The notes: a model not told the origin generated them from the sequence alone. 10,908 bases of DNA from JAAOZN01 sp964421575 (GCA_964421575.1 CAYQXI010000006.1:1-10908); one strand, 5' to 3'; positions 1 to 7,163 are shown, counted from the stretch's first letter. Program-made: numbers and translations.

Positions 1-494
1 AGAAGATCTATGTTACGGACAGCCTTAGCAACCTTCTTAATCAACTCTATATCCAAAGGGAAGCGCTCAGTCTTCCTACCGGGTATTATCACCTTTGTAA
101 GCTTACTACCATCTGGGAGCCAAACTACGTTAACCGTCAAGATTCTTATGGGGTAGAAGAGGTCTTCGAGAACCTTTCTGTCGGTGGACTCCGCTTCTAT
201 AAGAAGGGTCTTACCACCCATAGCCTCCTCGATATTCTTGCTGATAGAAGGGTTCGAGCGAAGGATGCTTAGATTACCTGCAGCAAAAGTCAGCACATAC
301 GCACCATCCACAGCCTGAGCTCTGATAAGAGAAACCTTATCTAACTCAGGCAGCTTCTCAGCCAACTTGGTCAACTTAATCGAAGCTTCAACGTCAAGCT
401 CACTGATATGACCCCCTCTAAGCCTAGCCTCACATTTAGGGCATAGTATACCAGTCTTAGCGTCGAAGGAGCAGATGGGGGTCTTTATAGGCAT
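1..494 (-). CDS. Archaeal NusA-like KH-domain RNA-binding protein (3' end cut by window edge)
   Basis: Reading on the minus strand from the ATG at 494 gives 164 complete codons before the window ends, so the C-terminus is missing. The N-terminus has Cys8, Cys18 and a CPKC pair (Cys18/Cys21), a small zinc-ribbon-like start. The later segment 'YPIRILTVNVVWLPDGS' (residues 114-130), followed by 'KVIIPGR' and a basic helix, resembles the archaeal NusA-related proteins known from Sulfolobus and relatives, which carry a KH fold for RNA binding. The family is thought to act in transcription elongation/termination or with ribosomal RNA; its exact role in archaea is unclear. It lies 80 bp after alba, behind a probable terminator, with its own TATA-like box placed for a nearly leaderless message. 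I am confident of the family and less so of the function. Confidence 0.75.
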   Translation of the reverse strand, partial: MPIKTPICSFDAKTGILCPKCEARLRGGHISELDVEASIKLTKLAEKLPELDKVSLIRAQAVDGAYVLTFAAGNLSILRSNPSISKNIEEAMGGKTLLIEAESTDRKVLEDLFYPIRILTVNVVWLPDGSKLTKVIIPGRKTERFPLDIELIKKVAKAVRNIDL

Positions 495-516
495 GCGTAT
501 GATGGACAGTTAATAA

Positions 517-532
517 GGGTAAATAAACCTAT
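517..532 (-). promoter_or_regulatory. Probable TATA box for the NusA-like gene
   Basis: On the minus strand an A/T-rich element (GGTTTATTTACC, 519-530) lies about 30 bp upstream of the ATG at 494. Archaeal spacing would put the transcript start near 500, giving a nearly leaderless message, and no Shine-Dalgarno sequence is visible before this ATG. Nearby A/T-rich stretches make the exact box uncertain. Confidence 0.4.
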
Positions 533-540
533 ATGCTGTA

Positions 541-588
541 AAAAGTAATTTTAGAAAAAATTAGGAAAGGGGCTTTAAGCCGCTTTCC
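541..588 (-). terminator. Hairpin plus T-tract terminator after alba
   Basis: The arms 564-574 and 578-588 pair through 11 positions with a single G-G mismatch and a 3-base loop. The loop is the alba stop codon itself (575-577). On the minus strand the hairpin is followed at once by T-rich sequence, including T6 (555-560) and a further T-run near 541-545. Archaeal RNA polymerase terminates mainly on T-tracts, so the T-run may be the functional part and the hairpin an aid to termination or RNA stability. Confidence 0.6.
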
Positions 589-859
589 CTAAGTAGATTT
601 CGATTGAGCTGACGTTGCTGACGTTGCCTGTCTCGGCGTTCTTTATCTGCTCCGTGTCTATCTTTATGTTCTTCACGACGATATCTTGTGCGAACTTTTT
701 GCGGGTGATCTCAGCTGTGTCGACCGCTTTGCTTATAGCTCTACCTCTAGCTTTTAAGACGACTTCGTTGGCGCCGTTTTGGATCATGGTTAGGCATGCG
801 AGAACGTAGTTCATCACAGGCTTTTTACCTATAAGTATGGTTGTTGACGATTCTGGCAT
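575..859 (-). CDS. alba: Alba (Sac10b) nucleic-acid-binding chromatin protein
   Basis: This 94-residue protein has the full Alba signature. 'ILIGKKPVMNYV' sits near the N-terminus, with the two lysines (12-13) matching the DNA-contacting and regulated Lys16/17 of Sulfolobus Alba. 'VVLKARGRAISKAVDTAEI' follows, and the C-terminal beta-strand is 'VSSIEIYLGK'. Alba forms dimers that coat DNA and also bind RNA, and is a main chromatin protein of many archaea. The length is standard. It starts at ATG 859 and is preceded by A/T-rich promoter candidates. It lies 60 bp after tldE, so it probably has its own strong promoter rather than relying on the tldDE message, and it ends in a hairpin/T-tract terminator. 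Confidence 0.97.
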   Translation of the reverse strand: MPESSTTILIGKKPVMNYVLACLTMIQNGANEVVLKARGRAISKAVDTAEITRKKFAQDIVVKNIKIDTEQIKNAETGNVSNVSSIEIYLGKAA

Positions 860-889
860 TTGTCATCGCCCTTTTAGTAGGCTTAGGTA

Positions 890-910
890 TAGTTTTTATG
901 GTTTTAAAAT
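890..910 (-). promoter_or_regulatory. Candidate alba promoter (TATA region)
   Basis: On the minus strand the run ATTTTAAAACCATAAAAAC (910-892) contains two overlapping TATA-like boxes. The nearer one would start the message near 870 and the farther one near 879, giving an 11-20 base leader. A weak Shine-Dalgarno-like GGGCGATG (870-863) lies just ahead of the ATG. A separate promoter would fit the high expression expected of a chromatin protein. Confidence 0.5.
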
Positions 911-919
911 ATTTGCGGT

Positions 920-2251
920 TCACCCGACAGCCTTTGTTACGTTTGTCTGTTTTATTAGGAGATATGGCGCTAGGGTTGGTATGGTGACCTCCCACCAGTA
1001 GACCCACCTACGCTCCTTTGAGATCGCTGAGATGCTCTTTAGCTGCCTAGGTAGGCTGTCACTTATCCTAAGCCCGGCTACAGCATACTTTACTTCACCA
1101 TCTTTGATGTAGAAGGTTGCATCCCTCGGAAGAGTGGAGTACTCCCCTGTCCTAAGATTCTGAAATCTGGTGTACCAGTTGTTGGTTATGAGGAAACCCT
1201 CCTTCACCTCCTTTATCATCTCATCTAAGCTATGTTGCCCAGCATATACCTCAAGGTTCCAAGGATGGGGGTCTATTATACCAGCTGAGCCTGTAGTGGA
1301 TGTGTTAAACCGCTTTGCTGTGCTTGAGTTATGAAGGTAGGTTCTGAGTACACCCTTCTCGATAATCACATTATCTCTAGTGGCTACACCCTCATCATCA
1401 AAGACCCTTGTGTTCACCGCCCCCTCTGCCACACCGTGGTCTACGAGAGTAAGTATATCGCAGGCTACCTCTTCATTAACCCTACCCGCCAAAAAGGAGA
1501 TACCTGATTCTACCGCAAAGGCTGAGGCTGCATCACCCACATGCTGAATAAGGTCAGCCGCTACTGTAGGTGAAAGAATAACATCATATACACCCTCGCT
1601 CCACGGCCCACGATTCACAGCCTTCTTAGCGTAATCAGCCGCTTCTTCAGCAGCAACAAGAGGGTTAAATGTGCTGAGGCGTGTTGAGCAAGCTAAGCCG
1701 TGTCCGCTGGCATCACCTACAAAGACTCTTTGGTTAAGTAGTATCCTAGTGGATCGGTCGCTCCGCATAACACCGCCAGTAGTTGCGATGCTTATCTTAC
1801 TACTTTCAGCTGTTATCGCTCCTGCGGTTCTTTCTCCACCAGCTTTGACCGCTTGGTCTATAATCTGCTTAGCGTACTCTTCCAGCACCCCTTCCTCACA
1901 AGACTCTATCTCTGGATCGTAGTTTGTGTGAGTTGGGTAGGTGAACGGACCCTTTGGTAGAGGCGCATAATATGGGCTTGGCTCCAGAACTCTGCAAGAT
2001 TCGATAAGCCTTCGGGCGAATTCTTTAAGCGCGTTTTGGGATGGGTTGGAGGTTGAGCCCATTATTCTACGCTTATCTAAGGCGGCGTAGGCGAAGACGT
2101 TAACATCCTTTATGGACTTGGTTACAGACAGGGCGTTGTTGCTGAACCTCACCATCCTCTCAAAACTCTGCGCTGCGATTACCGAAGCATCTTCAGCACC
2201 TAGCTTAACGAGCTCGCCAAGAACCTCGGAGGCTATAGCCTCAAGATCCAA
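920..2251 (-). CDS. tldE: TldE/PmbA-type subunit of the TldD/TldE peptidase
   Basis: This 443-residue protein belongs to the TldD/PmbA family: N-terminal mixed domain (about 1-215), then the C-terminal beta-rich domain. The region matching the TldD metal site ('TVAADLIQHVG', about 229-239) has no HExxxH motif, as expected for the non-catalytic TldE/PmbA partner. In E. coli the TldD-TldE heterodimer is a zinc peptidase that trims partly unfolded or modified peptides such as microcin B17 and degrades CcdA; archaeal substrates are unknown. The start is TTG at 2251, chosen because the Shine-Dalgarno GAGGTGA (2264-2258, overlapping the tldD stop) lies six bases upstream and no ATG fits. The six-base gap to tldD indicates one operon and coupled translation. 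The length is typical. Confidence 0.92.
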   Translation of the reverse strand: MDLEAIASEVLGELVKLGAEDASVIAAQSFERMVRFSNNALSVTKSIKDVNVFAYAALDKRRIMGSTSNPSQNALKEFARRLIESCRVLEPSPYYAPLPKGPFTYPTHTNYDPEIESCEEGVLEEYAKQIIDQAVKAGGERTAGAITAESSKISIATTGGVMRSDRSTRILLNQRVFVGDASGHGLACSTRLSTFNPLVAAEEAADYAKKAVNRGPWSEGVYDVILSPTVAADLIQHVGDAASAFAVESGISFLAGRVNEEVACDILTLVDHGVAEGAVNTRVFDDEGVATRDNVIIEKGVLRTYLHNSSTAKRFNTSTTGSAGIIDPHPWNLEVYAGQHSLDEMIKEVKEGFLITNNWYTRFQNLRTGEYSTLPRDATFYIKDGEVKYAVAGLRISDSLPRQLKSISAISKERRWVYWWEVTIPTLAPYLLIKQTNVTKAVG

Positions 2252-2257
2252 GCAGCT

Positions 2258-2264
2258 TCACCTC
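2258..2264 (-). promoter_or_regulatory. Shine-Dalgarno fixing the TTG start of tldE
   Basis: GAGGTGA on the minus strand includes the TGA stop of tldD and lies six bases before the TTG start of tldE. It is the strongest local ribosome binding site and decides the unusual start. The overlap implies that translation of the two subunits is coupled. Confidence 0.7.
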
Positions 2265-3706
2265 GCACCCAACCTTATATTTCTAAGCCTGAGATGAGGG
2301 CCACCTGTCCAAACAGGGGCTCCCTGCATGGGATCTCCCTTCCCGCAGCTCGCTGCCCTAAACTGAAGGTCTTTACCTCTGGCGTCAAGGCTGCTCCAGA
2401 ATCTTGGTGTTGTAATTTCGAGTACCGGCGCTTTCACGCCTTCTTTGATCTCCCCTCGCTCTATCAGATAGGCTTCTAACCCAACGTACCTTTGGTTGAA
2501 TCTCACATCATCTATATTCCACTCCATAAAAGACTTTATGTAGACGCCTAACTCAATGTCTTCAAGCAGCTCCTCGAAGCTATAGTCTCCGGGCTCAACA
2601 TAAGTATTCGCCATCCTTATTATTGGCTCGCGGTTGTAGGCGACGCTCCTAGATGCAGCATTACTCTTCGTTGAGAAGACATGTGCAGTAGCGCGGTTGT
2701 GTAGGTATTCTTTGATCACACCCGCCTCTATGAGACGCCTCTTTCTAGCCTTCACACCCTCTTCATCATAGAGGTAGAAGCCCATAGAGTGGGGTATAGT
2801 TGGGTCGTCACTCACATACGCTTCACTACTCCCAATTTTCAACCCTAAGCTGTCTTTCTTCAGATAAGATTCCCCGGCTTGAGCACCCTCTCTCCCAAGT
2901 ATACGATCTGCTTCAGCCGGGTGCCCCGAGGATTCGTGCGCAACTAGACCTACGACATCAGGTCCAAGGATTATGTCGACTGGTTCTGAGGGTGGTTTGC
3001 GCTCGCTCTTCACAGCCTTCGCAAGATTAGAGCCTTCTTGTTTGAAGAATGCGTATGGGTCGAGGCGCTTTAAGACCTCCCAGCCCCCACTTTCACCTAG
3101 AGAGGAGTAGCCTGCTGGAATAGTTATGGTGTAGTTCTTTCCATCGTAGCTGGCGTTGATGAAGGAGGAGATGCTCAGCCTCGGTACTCTGCTACGTAGT
3201 TCAGCACCCTCGCTGTTTACGTAGAACTTTTCTTCTATCGAGGTTTCTATAATCAGCAGCCTGTTTGTGAATGAGACACCGTGGAAGCCGTCCTTTATCA
3301 CATCGTCCAATTCTTTTAGGTGTTTGAGCATCGTCTGCACACTGATATCCTCAAGCTTCTCCTTCTCTTCAGCTGACCAACTCCCTCTACCCATCTCTTC
3401 GCCGCTAAATTCGATGGGTTCGTCTACTAGCCTAGTGGACGCTTTAGCCCTTTTAACAACCTCTTCTATAAGCTCCTTGACTGATTGGGTTGATAGTGTG
3501 TTGGTGGCGCCGAATGCTAATGCTCCTCTGTAGCGTGCTCTAACACCCAACCCATTTGAGTCAACTAGTATAGTTGGCTCTGGGCTTGAGTTTCTAAGTA
3601 GGCAGCCGACCTCTAATACACGGTGCAGCCTCGCCTCCACATACTCAGCACCCAGAGAGAGGCCGTAATCTACAGCGAGTTTAGCGAGATCTGTGTCTAA
3701 GCTCAT
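2258..3706 (-). CDS. tldD: TldD-type zinc metallopeptidase
   Basis: This 482-residue protein is the catalytic partner of tldE. The metal site is 'AHESSGHPAEAD', with His257-Glu258 and His262 forming the HExxxH motif of TldD. A third metal ligand is likely the cysteine in 'SCGKGDP' (Cys454), a conserved position in the family. Other TldD hallmarks are 'YLHNRATA' (335-342) and the C-terminal 'QGAPVWTGGP' (461-470). The enzyme is cytoplasmic, with the active site enclosed in the heterodimer so that only extended peptides enter. The ATG at 3706 lies about 30 bp from a TATA box and has no Shine-Dalgarno, so the message looks leaderless. The gene is divergent from the Lrp-TRASH regulator, which could therefore control it. 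Confidence 0.95.
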   Translation of the reverse strand: MSLDTDLAKLAVDYGLSLGAEYVEARLHRVLEVGCLLRNSSPEPTILVDSNGLGVRARYRGALAFGATNTLSTQSVKELIEEVVKRAKASTRLVDEPIEFSGEEMGRGSWSAEEKEKLEDISVQTMLKHLKELDDVIKDGFHGVSFTNRLLIIETSIEEKFYVNSEGAELRSRVPRLSISSFINASYDGKNYTITIPAGYSSLGESGGWEVLKRLDPYAFFKQEGSNLAKAVKSERKPPSEPVDIILGPDVVGLVAHESSGHPAEADRILGREGAQAGESYLKKDSLGLKIGSSEAYVSDDPTIPHSMGFYLYDEEGVKARKRRLIEAGVIKEYLHNRATAHVFSTKSNAASRSVAYNREPIIRMANTYVEPGDYSFEELLEDIELGVYIKSFMEWNIDDVRFNQRYVGLEAYLIERGEIKEGVKAPVLEITTPRFWSSLDARGKDLQFRAASCGKGDPMQGAPVWTGGPHLRLRNIRLGAR

Positions 3707-3731
3707 ACCGAATGTGCGGTATGGGAGCGTG

Positions 3732-3742
3732 CCATTTATATG
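3732..3742. promoter_or_regulatory. TATA element in the tldD / Lrp-TRASH divergent region
   Basis: On the minus strand this reads CATATAAATGG, a good archaeal TATA box. It would start the tldD message near 3711, about five bases before its ATG. On the plus strand the same element reads CCATTTATATG and would start a message near 3764, giving the regulator gene a leader of roughly 40 bases. Use in the tldD direction is well supported by spacing; use in the other direction is a guess. Confidence 0.55.
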
Positions 3743-3765
3743 TGTAGTTGCCGATAGTGGTCAGC

Positions 3766-3779
3766 GATCTTAACAGATC
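3766..3779. promoter_or_regulatory. Inverted repeat, candidate operator of the Lrp-TRASH regulator
   Basis: GATCT-TAAC-AGATC is a perfect 5-bp inverted repeat with a 4-base centre. It lies 23 bp upstream of the regulator's preferred ATG and 60 bp from the tldD start. Lrp-family proteins bind such dyads as dimers and often repress their own gene. The role is inferred from position and symmetry only. Confidence 0.35.
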
Positions 3780-3802
3780 CGGTAGGGTTGGTTGATAGAT
3801 GG

Positions 3803-4381
3803 ATGATGCTTGATGAGCTCGATTACCGCATCGCTAAAGCGTTATATGAAGACGGTAGGCTGCCTACAAAGCGTATTGCCGCATCTCTTGGTATAAGCGA
3901 GCCGACTGTAAGAAGTAGATTAAGGAAACTTAGGGAAATGGATGTGCTGAATATTAAAGCTTCTTTAAATCTTAGAAAGCTGGACTGCGTAGCAGCATTC
4001 ATAGCAGTAAAGGCGAAGGCTCCGAAGATGCAAGAACTCTTAAAGAGCGTAGCCAATCTCCCTGAAGTGGATACCGTTTACCAGACTCTCGGCGAATACG
4101 ACCTTATCATCCTAGCGACGGCGAATGATGTGAAGGGCATACAGAAGTTCGGTGAGAAGCTAGCCGCTTTAGAAGGCGTTGAATCAATAAAATCAAGCTT
4201 GATCCTCGACATCCCTGTTGAGCGTAGGGGGTTCAGTGTTAGAGTTGGTGTCGGTGTTAAGGTCAAATGCCTCAATTGTAGAAAAGAGATTAAAGAGGAG
4301 GCGAACGTAGTTGAGGAGGCTGGCAGATTCTTTTGTAGTCAAACTTGCTTAAATGAATATAAAGTTAAGAGAGGCGTCTAA
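3803..4381 (+). CDS. Lrp/AsnC-type transcription regulator with C-terminal TRASH metal-binding domain
   Basis: Three parts are visible. Residues 3-50 are an AsnC-type winged helix-turn-helix ('RIAASLGISEPTVRSRLRKL'). About residues 60-137 are a RAM/AsnC effector domain, with 'LGEYDLII' typical of the fold. Residues 156-187 carry Cys156-x2-Cys159 and Cys178-x3-Cys182 within 'CLNCRK' and 'RFFCSQTCLNEY', the TRASH pattern for metal sensing. The same fusion occurs in archaeal copper-responsive regulators such as Sulfolobus CopT/CopR, so metal sensing, perhaps copper, is likely; the actual metal is not determinable here. I prefer the ATG at 3803 because it begins like other Lrp proteins and has a GGTTGAT ribosome site six bases ahead; a TTG at 3788 would add five residues. 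No copper transporter is adjacent. The gene lies 37 bp before the prenyltransferase and is divergent from tldD. Confidence 0.9.
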   Translation: MMLDELDYRIAKALYEDGRLPTKRIAASLGISEPTVRSRLRKLREMDVLNIKASLNLRKLDCVAAFIAVKAKAPKMQELLKSVANLPEVDTVYQTLGEYDLIILATANDVKGIQKFGEKLAALEGVESIKSSLILDIPVERRGFSVRVGVGVKVKCLNCRKEIKEEANVVEEAGRFFCSQTCLNEYKVKRGV

Positions 4382-4418
4382 ACAAATATATCCCATTAGT
4401 GGAGACGTTGGAGACCGG

Positions 4419-5336
4419 ATGAGCAAGATTAAGGTTTGGTTTGAGGAGCTAAGACCACCTTTCCTAATCCTCTCCATCGTCTTCACAATCTTAGGTATAG
4501 TGGTCGCTCTAAAAGATGGCTACTTTAACCCACTCTACGCAGTCTTAACGCTAGTTGGCATCGCAGCGCTACACGCTGCTGCCAATGTTCTAAACGACTA
4601 CTTTGACTACCGTAGTGGCATTGATATCGAAACAGAGCGCACGCCCTTCAGCGGTGGGAGCGGCATCTTACCTAGCGGGAAGATGAGTCCAAAGGGTGTG
4701 TTGGTTGAGGGCATTCTTCTTCTGCTGCTTGGGTTGGGCATAGGTCTATACTTCATTTATGTTAGCGCCTTTAATCCTATCCTGATAACTCTGGTTGTGT
4801 TTGCTGGTGTGGGTATTGTGCTCTATTCACCCATCATATCTCATATAGGCTTTGGCGAGTTGCTGGTTGGTTTATGCTTTGGTCCGCCTCTTCTCCTTGG
4901 TGTCTACTTTGTCCAAACATACGCTTTATCGCTAGAGGCTGGGTTAGTAGGTCTAGTCACAGGCATATTGACAGCAGCAGTACTCTACGTCAACGAGTTT
5001 CCAGATACGAGAGCCGATATAAAGTGTGGGAGGTATCACGTTGTGGCTAGGTTGGGGAAGGAGAAGGCTGCGCGGATCCTAAAATATATCTTCACTTCAG
5101 CCTACATCGTCTTAGTCATATCATCCGCTACGAGCATCATTCCTCTAACCGCTTTGATAGGGCTCGCTACTATACCACACGCAAGAATAGCATACAAAGT
5201 GCTTACTGCAAAATACAACGATAACAAGGCTATAATACCAGCGATGGCTAGCACAGTGAAGACCGCCATATTGACGGGTGTGCTGCTCATCGTAGCCTAC
5301 CTTATAATATGGATCTCTCCGCTACTTGGTCTATAG
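4419..5336 (+). CDS. UbiA/MenA-family membrane prenyltransferase
   Basis: From the ATG at 4419 the protein is 305 residues and highly hydrophobic, with about eight or nine membrane helices. The first aspartate-rich motif is 'NDYFDYRSGID' (Asn59, Asp60, Asp63, Asp69) and the second is 'NEFPDTRAD' (Asp196, Asp200). These bind magnesium and the isoprenyl diphosphate in the UbiA superfamily. 'RTPFSGGSG' after the first motif is the form seen in MenA-like archaeal members, so attachment of a polyprenyl chain to a naphthoquinone-type ring is the best guess; other aromatic or lipid acceptors are possible. I chose 4419 over an upstream in-frame ATG at 4353 because GGAG (4410-4413) lies five bases before it and the longer form would overlap the regulator gene. 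It follows that gene by 37 bp, probably in one operon. Confidence 0.88.
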   Translation: MSKIKVWFEELRPPFLILSIVFTILGIVVALKDGYFNPLYAVLTLVGIAALHAAANVLNDYFDYRSGIDIETERTPFSGGSGILPSGKMSPKGVLVEGILLLLLGLGIGLYFIYVSAFNPILITLVVFAGVGIVLYSPIISHIGFGELLVGLCFGPPLLLGVYFVQTYALSLEAGLVGLVTGILTAAVLYVNEFPDTRADIKCGRYHVVARLGKEKAARILKYIFTSAYIVLVISSATSIIPLTALIGLATIPHARIAYKVLTAKYNDNKAIIPAMASTVKTAILTGVLLIVAYLIIWISPLLGL

Positions 5337-5342
5337 CTCCCT

Positions 5343-5359
5343 AAAGGAATAACTATAAC
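5343..5359 (+). promoter_or_regulatory. Possible promoter of the phosphoribosyltransferase gene
   Basis: AAAGGA followed by an ACTATAAC-like box (5352-5359) resembles a BRE plus TATA element. Archaeal spacing puts the transcript start almost exactly at the ATG at 5381, giving a leaderless message. The box is not a strong consensus, and read-through from the prenyltransferase gene is also possible. Confidence 0.35.
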
Positions 5360-5380
5360 CAAGAACCATGTGTAGAGGCA

Positions 5381-5968
5381 ATGTTGAGTGTAGAAGTAGA
5401 GGGGACGACTTATCTATCCCTAAGCTGGGCTGAAGTCGAGGAGTATACTTCCGATCTAGCTGAGCGTATTCACAGCACGTATAAACCAGATACGCTGCTG
5501 GCTGTGATGAAGGGAGGGGCTGTAATTGGGGTTCTGGTGGCTGATAGATTGAGCATCAGTAGAGTCTACACGGTCAACTTGAGATCTTATGAGAAGGTTG
5601 GTTTAAGAGGAGGCGTTGAGGTGTATCAGAAGCCGTCCAAAGAATCCGTAGTGGCTAAACGGGTCTTGATCGTAGATGATATAGTGGATTCTGGGCAGAG
5701 TCTAACTACCGTTATTCAGCTGACCAGAGAATACGGTGCTAAAGAGGTTAGGAGCGCAACCCTACTTATAAAGGAGAGTGCAGAGTGCATACCAGATTAC
5801 TATTCACATAGAGTAAGGGGTTGGGTCTTCTACCCTTGGGAGGTTAGAGAAGCCTGTGAAGAAATCTATGCGAAGATCGGTGACGTTGAAAGGGCTAAAA
5901 AGATTCTTACTGCTGGCTTGGGTTTCCCTCAGAGGGAAGTAGATAGGATATTGGCGAAGGTGATGTGA
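5381..5968 (+). CDS. Purine (guanine/xanthine/hypoxanthine) phosphoribosyltransferase
   Basis: This 195-residue type I phosphoribosyltransferase has the PRPP-binding loop 'VLIVDDIVDSGQS' (95-107), with the acidic pair Asp99-Asp100. An upstream 'VMKGGAVIG' (42-50) is the pyrophosphate-binding loop. 'FYPWE' (150-154) closes the base pocket and is typical of the archaeal Gpt-like group (COG2236), which includes the Sulfolobus guanine/xanthine enzyme. It would salvage purine bases with PRPP in the cytoplasm; the precise base preference cannot be read from the sequence. The start is ATG at 5381, 44 bp after the prenyltransferase. Its stop codon is three bases before the deoxyhypusine synthase start, so the two are co-transcribed. 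The C-terminal tail (about 155-195) is a helical extension. Confidence 0.88.
   Translation: MLSVEVEGTTYLSLSWAEVEEYTSDLAERIHSTYKPDTLLAVMKGGAVIGVLVADRLSISRVYTVNLRSYEKVGLRGGVEVYQKPSKESVVAKRVLIVDDIVDSGQSLTTVIQLTREYGAKEVRSATLLIKESAECIPDYYSHRVRGWVFYPWEVREACEEIYAKIGDVERAKKILTAGLGFPQREVDRILAKVM
5959..5964 (+). promoter_or_regulatory. Shine-Dalgarno fixing the TTG start of dys
   Basis: GGTGAT, a perfect match to the archaeal Shine-Dalgarno core, sits inside the last codons of the upstream phosphoribosyltransferase gene and seven bases before TTG 5972. It supports the TTG start and coupled translation. Confidence 0.65.
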
Positions 5969-5971
5969 CGG

Positions 5972-6895
5972 TTGGATAAAGTTGTTGATATAGAGCTGAC
6001 CAAAACTATGACCTGTGATGCCCTAGTTAGGCAGATGAAGAGAGCGGGTGGCTTTACAGGTAGGCTCTTGGCAGAGGCCGTTGACATACTTGAGCAGATG
6101 GTTAAGGATAAGCGGTGTGTAAAGTTCCTATCCTTCCCAGCAGCCCCGGTAGCGACTGGGCTAAGAGGAGTCATAAGGGAACTAGTTAAACAGAGGCTTG
6201 TTGATGTTATCATAACGACTTGCGGCACACTTGACCACGACCTAGCCAGATGCTGGGGCGCCTACTTTCAAGGCTCCTTTCAGCTCAACGACAAAACACT
6301 GTATAAAAAGGGATACCATAGGCTTGGGAACATAATTCTACCCAGAGACTCCTACGGTCCGCTCCTTGAGAAGCATCTACAACCCATCTTTGAAAAGATC
6401 ATACCAGATGGTAGTAGGATCACATCAAGTATGTTGGCGGCTAAGCTTGGTGAACACATCCAAGACGAATCCTCAATATTATATTGGTGCTGGAGAAATG
6501 GTGTGAAGGTATTCATCCCGGGCTTGACTGATGGTGCAGTGGGTAGTCAGCTCTGGCTCTACTGGCAGAAACATAGAAGCATCGTAATAGATCCTTTAGG
6601 GGATGAGGAGGAGTTGGCTTCGATAGTCTTCAAGGCTAAGAGGAGCGGGGCGCTGATGATAGGAGGGGGCATCTCCAAGCACCACACACTCTGGTGGAAC
6701 CAGTTCAGAAGAGGCCTAGATTATGCAGTCTACATAACGACAGCCGTGGAGTATGATGGGAGCCTAAGTGGGGCTGAGGTGAGAGAAGCCATCTCTTGGG
6801 GCAAGGTCAATGTTAAGGCTAAGCAAGTTACAGTACACGGCGAAGCCACAGCCATCCTACCAATTATGGTTGCGGCACTCCTAGAGCGCCTCTAA
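5972..6895 (+). CDS. dys: Deoxyhypusine synthase
   Basis: This 307-residue enzyme transfers the aminobutyl group of spermidine to a lysine of translation factor aIF5A, using NAD, the first step of hypusine formation. Recognisable motifs are 'TTCGTLDHDLAR' (82-93), 'GGGISKHH' (about 233-240), 'DYAVYITTAVEYDGSLSG' and 'SWGKV', whose Lys278 matches the catalytic Lys329 of the human enzyme. The length suits archaeal members. The start is TTG at 5972: the upstream GGTGAT (5959-5964) lies seven bases before it, inside the end of the phosphoribosyltransferase gene, and no ATG fits the conserved N-terminus. The tight spacing implies coupled translation. No hydroxylase or aIF5A gene is in view, so the product may be deoxyhypusine or hypusine. 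Confidence 0.95.
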   Translation: MDKVVDIELTKTMTCDALVRQMKRAGGFTGRLLAEAVDILEQMVKDKRCVKFLSFPAAPVATGLRGVIRELVKQRLVDVIITTCGTLDHDLARCWGAYFQGSFQLNDKTLYKKGYHRLGNIILPRDSYGPLLEKHLQPIFEKIIPDGSRITSSMLAAKLGEHIQDESSILYWCWRNGVKVFIPGLTDGAVGSQLWLYWQKHRSIVIDPLGDEEELASIVFKAKRSGALMIGGGISKHHTLWWNQFRRGLDYAVYITTAVEYDGSLSGAEVREAISWGKVNVKAKQVTVHGEATAILPIMVAALLERL

Positions 6896-6910
6896 TATCA
6901 CTTCTTAGCA

Positions 6911-6924
6911 CCGTTTTTAGACGG
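6911..6924 (+). terminator. Possible T-tract terminator after dys
   Basis: CCGT-TTTTAG-ACGG can form a weak 4-bp hairpin and contains T5 (6914-6918), 16 bases after the dys stop. It overlaps the stop of the convergent RAM gene. A short T-tract can terminate archaeal transcription, but the signal is modest. Confidence 0.3.
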
Positions 6925-7156
6925 CTATGTAGGTGATGGTCTTTTTTACAGCCTTTATGGATCTCAGCGTCTTAACGATCCTCTTAAGATCATCCAGACT
7001 CCTTACCTCGAAGATGACGACGCCATCATACTCCCCATAGACCTCAAAGACCTTCTTAACACCATCCAGACCCTTGATCTGTTCAAGCGCCTCTCTTTCG
7101 CCACCCTTCGCTAGATTAAAGAGTATGATGCCCTCTATATTCGCCAACTCAAACAC
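6917..7156 (-). CDS. Stand-alone RAM (Lrp/AsnC effector) domain protein, third of a tandem array
   Basis: This 79-residue protein is a single RAM-type alpha/beta domain with no DNA-binding part. 'KKVFEVYGEYDGVVIFEV' (about 34-51) is the central strand-turn-strand of the fold. It is the most divergent of the three tandem copies: it lacks the N-terminal 'TTKPGTS' and the C-terminal 'HTET' shared by the other two. Such single-domain proteins usually form ring-like oligomers that bind small ligands, often amino acids, and may pair with full Lrp regulators; the ligand is unknown. I chose the GTG at 7156, seven bases after the upstream stop. No clear Shine-Dalgarno is present, so translation probably depends on coupling, and a TTG four codons in (7147) is an alternative. 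Confidence 0.85.
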   Translation of the reverse strand: MFELANIEGIILFNLAKGGEREALEQIKGLDGVKKVFEVYGEYDGVVIFEVRSLDDLKRIVKTLRSIKAVKKTITYIAV

Positions 7157-7163
7157 CGCACTA

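Noticed and set aside
825..1007. 60-codon minus-strand reading frame across the alba/tldE junction
   Set aside because: It overlaps the end of tldE and the start of alba in another frame and has no recognisable composition or motif.
2800..3533. Plus-strand open frames opposite tldD
   Set aside because: They are antisense shadows of a well-supported gene with no family resemblance.
4353..4418. 22-residue N-terminal extension of the prenyltransferase from an upstream ATG
   Set aside because: It overlaps the end of the regulator gene, is polar and unlike UbiA N-termini, and ATG 4419 has a well-spaced GGAG.
5929..6228. Minus-strand 99-codon frame opposite dys
   Set aside because: It is antisense to the well-conserved deoxyhypusine synthase N-terminus and has no independent support.
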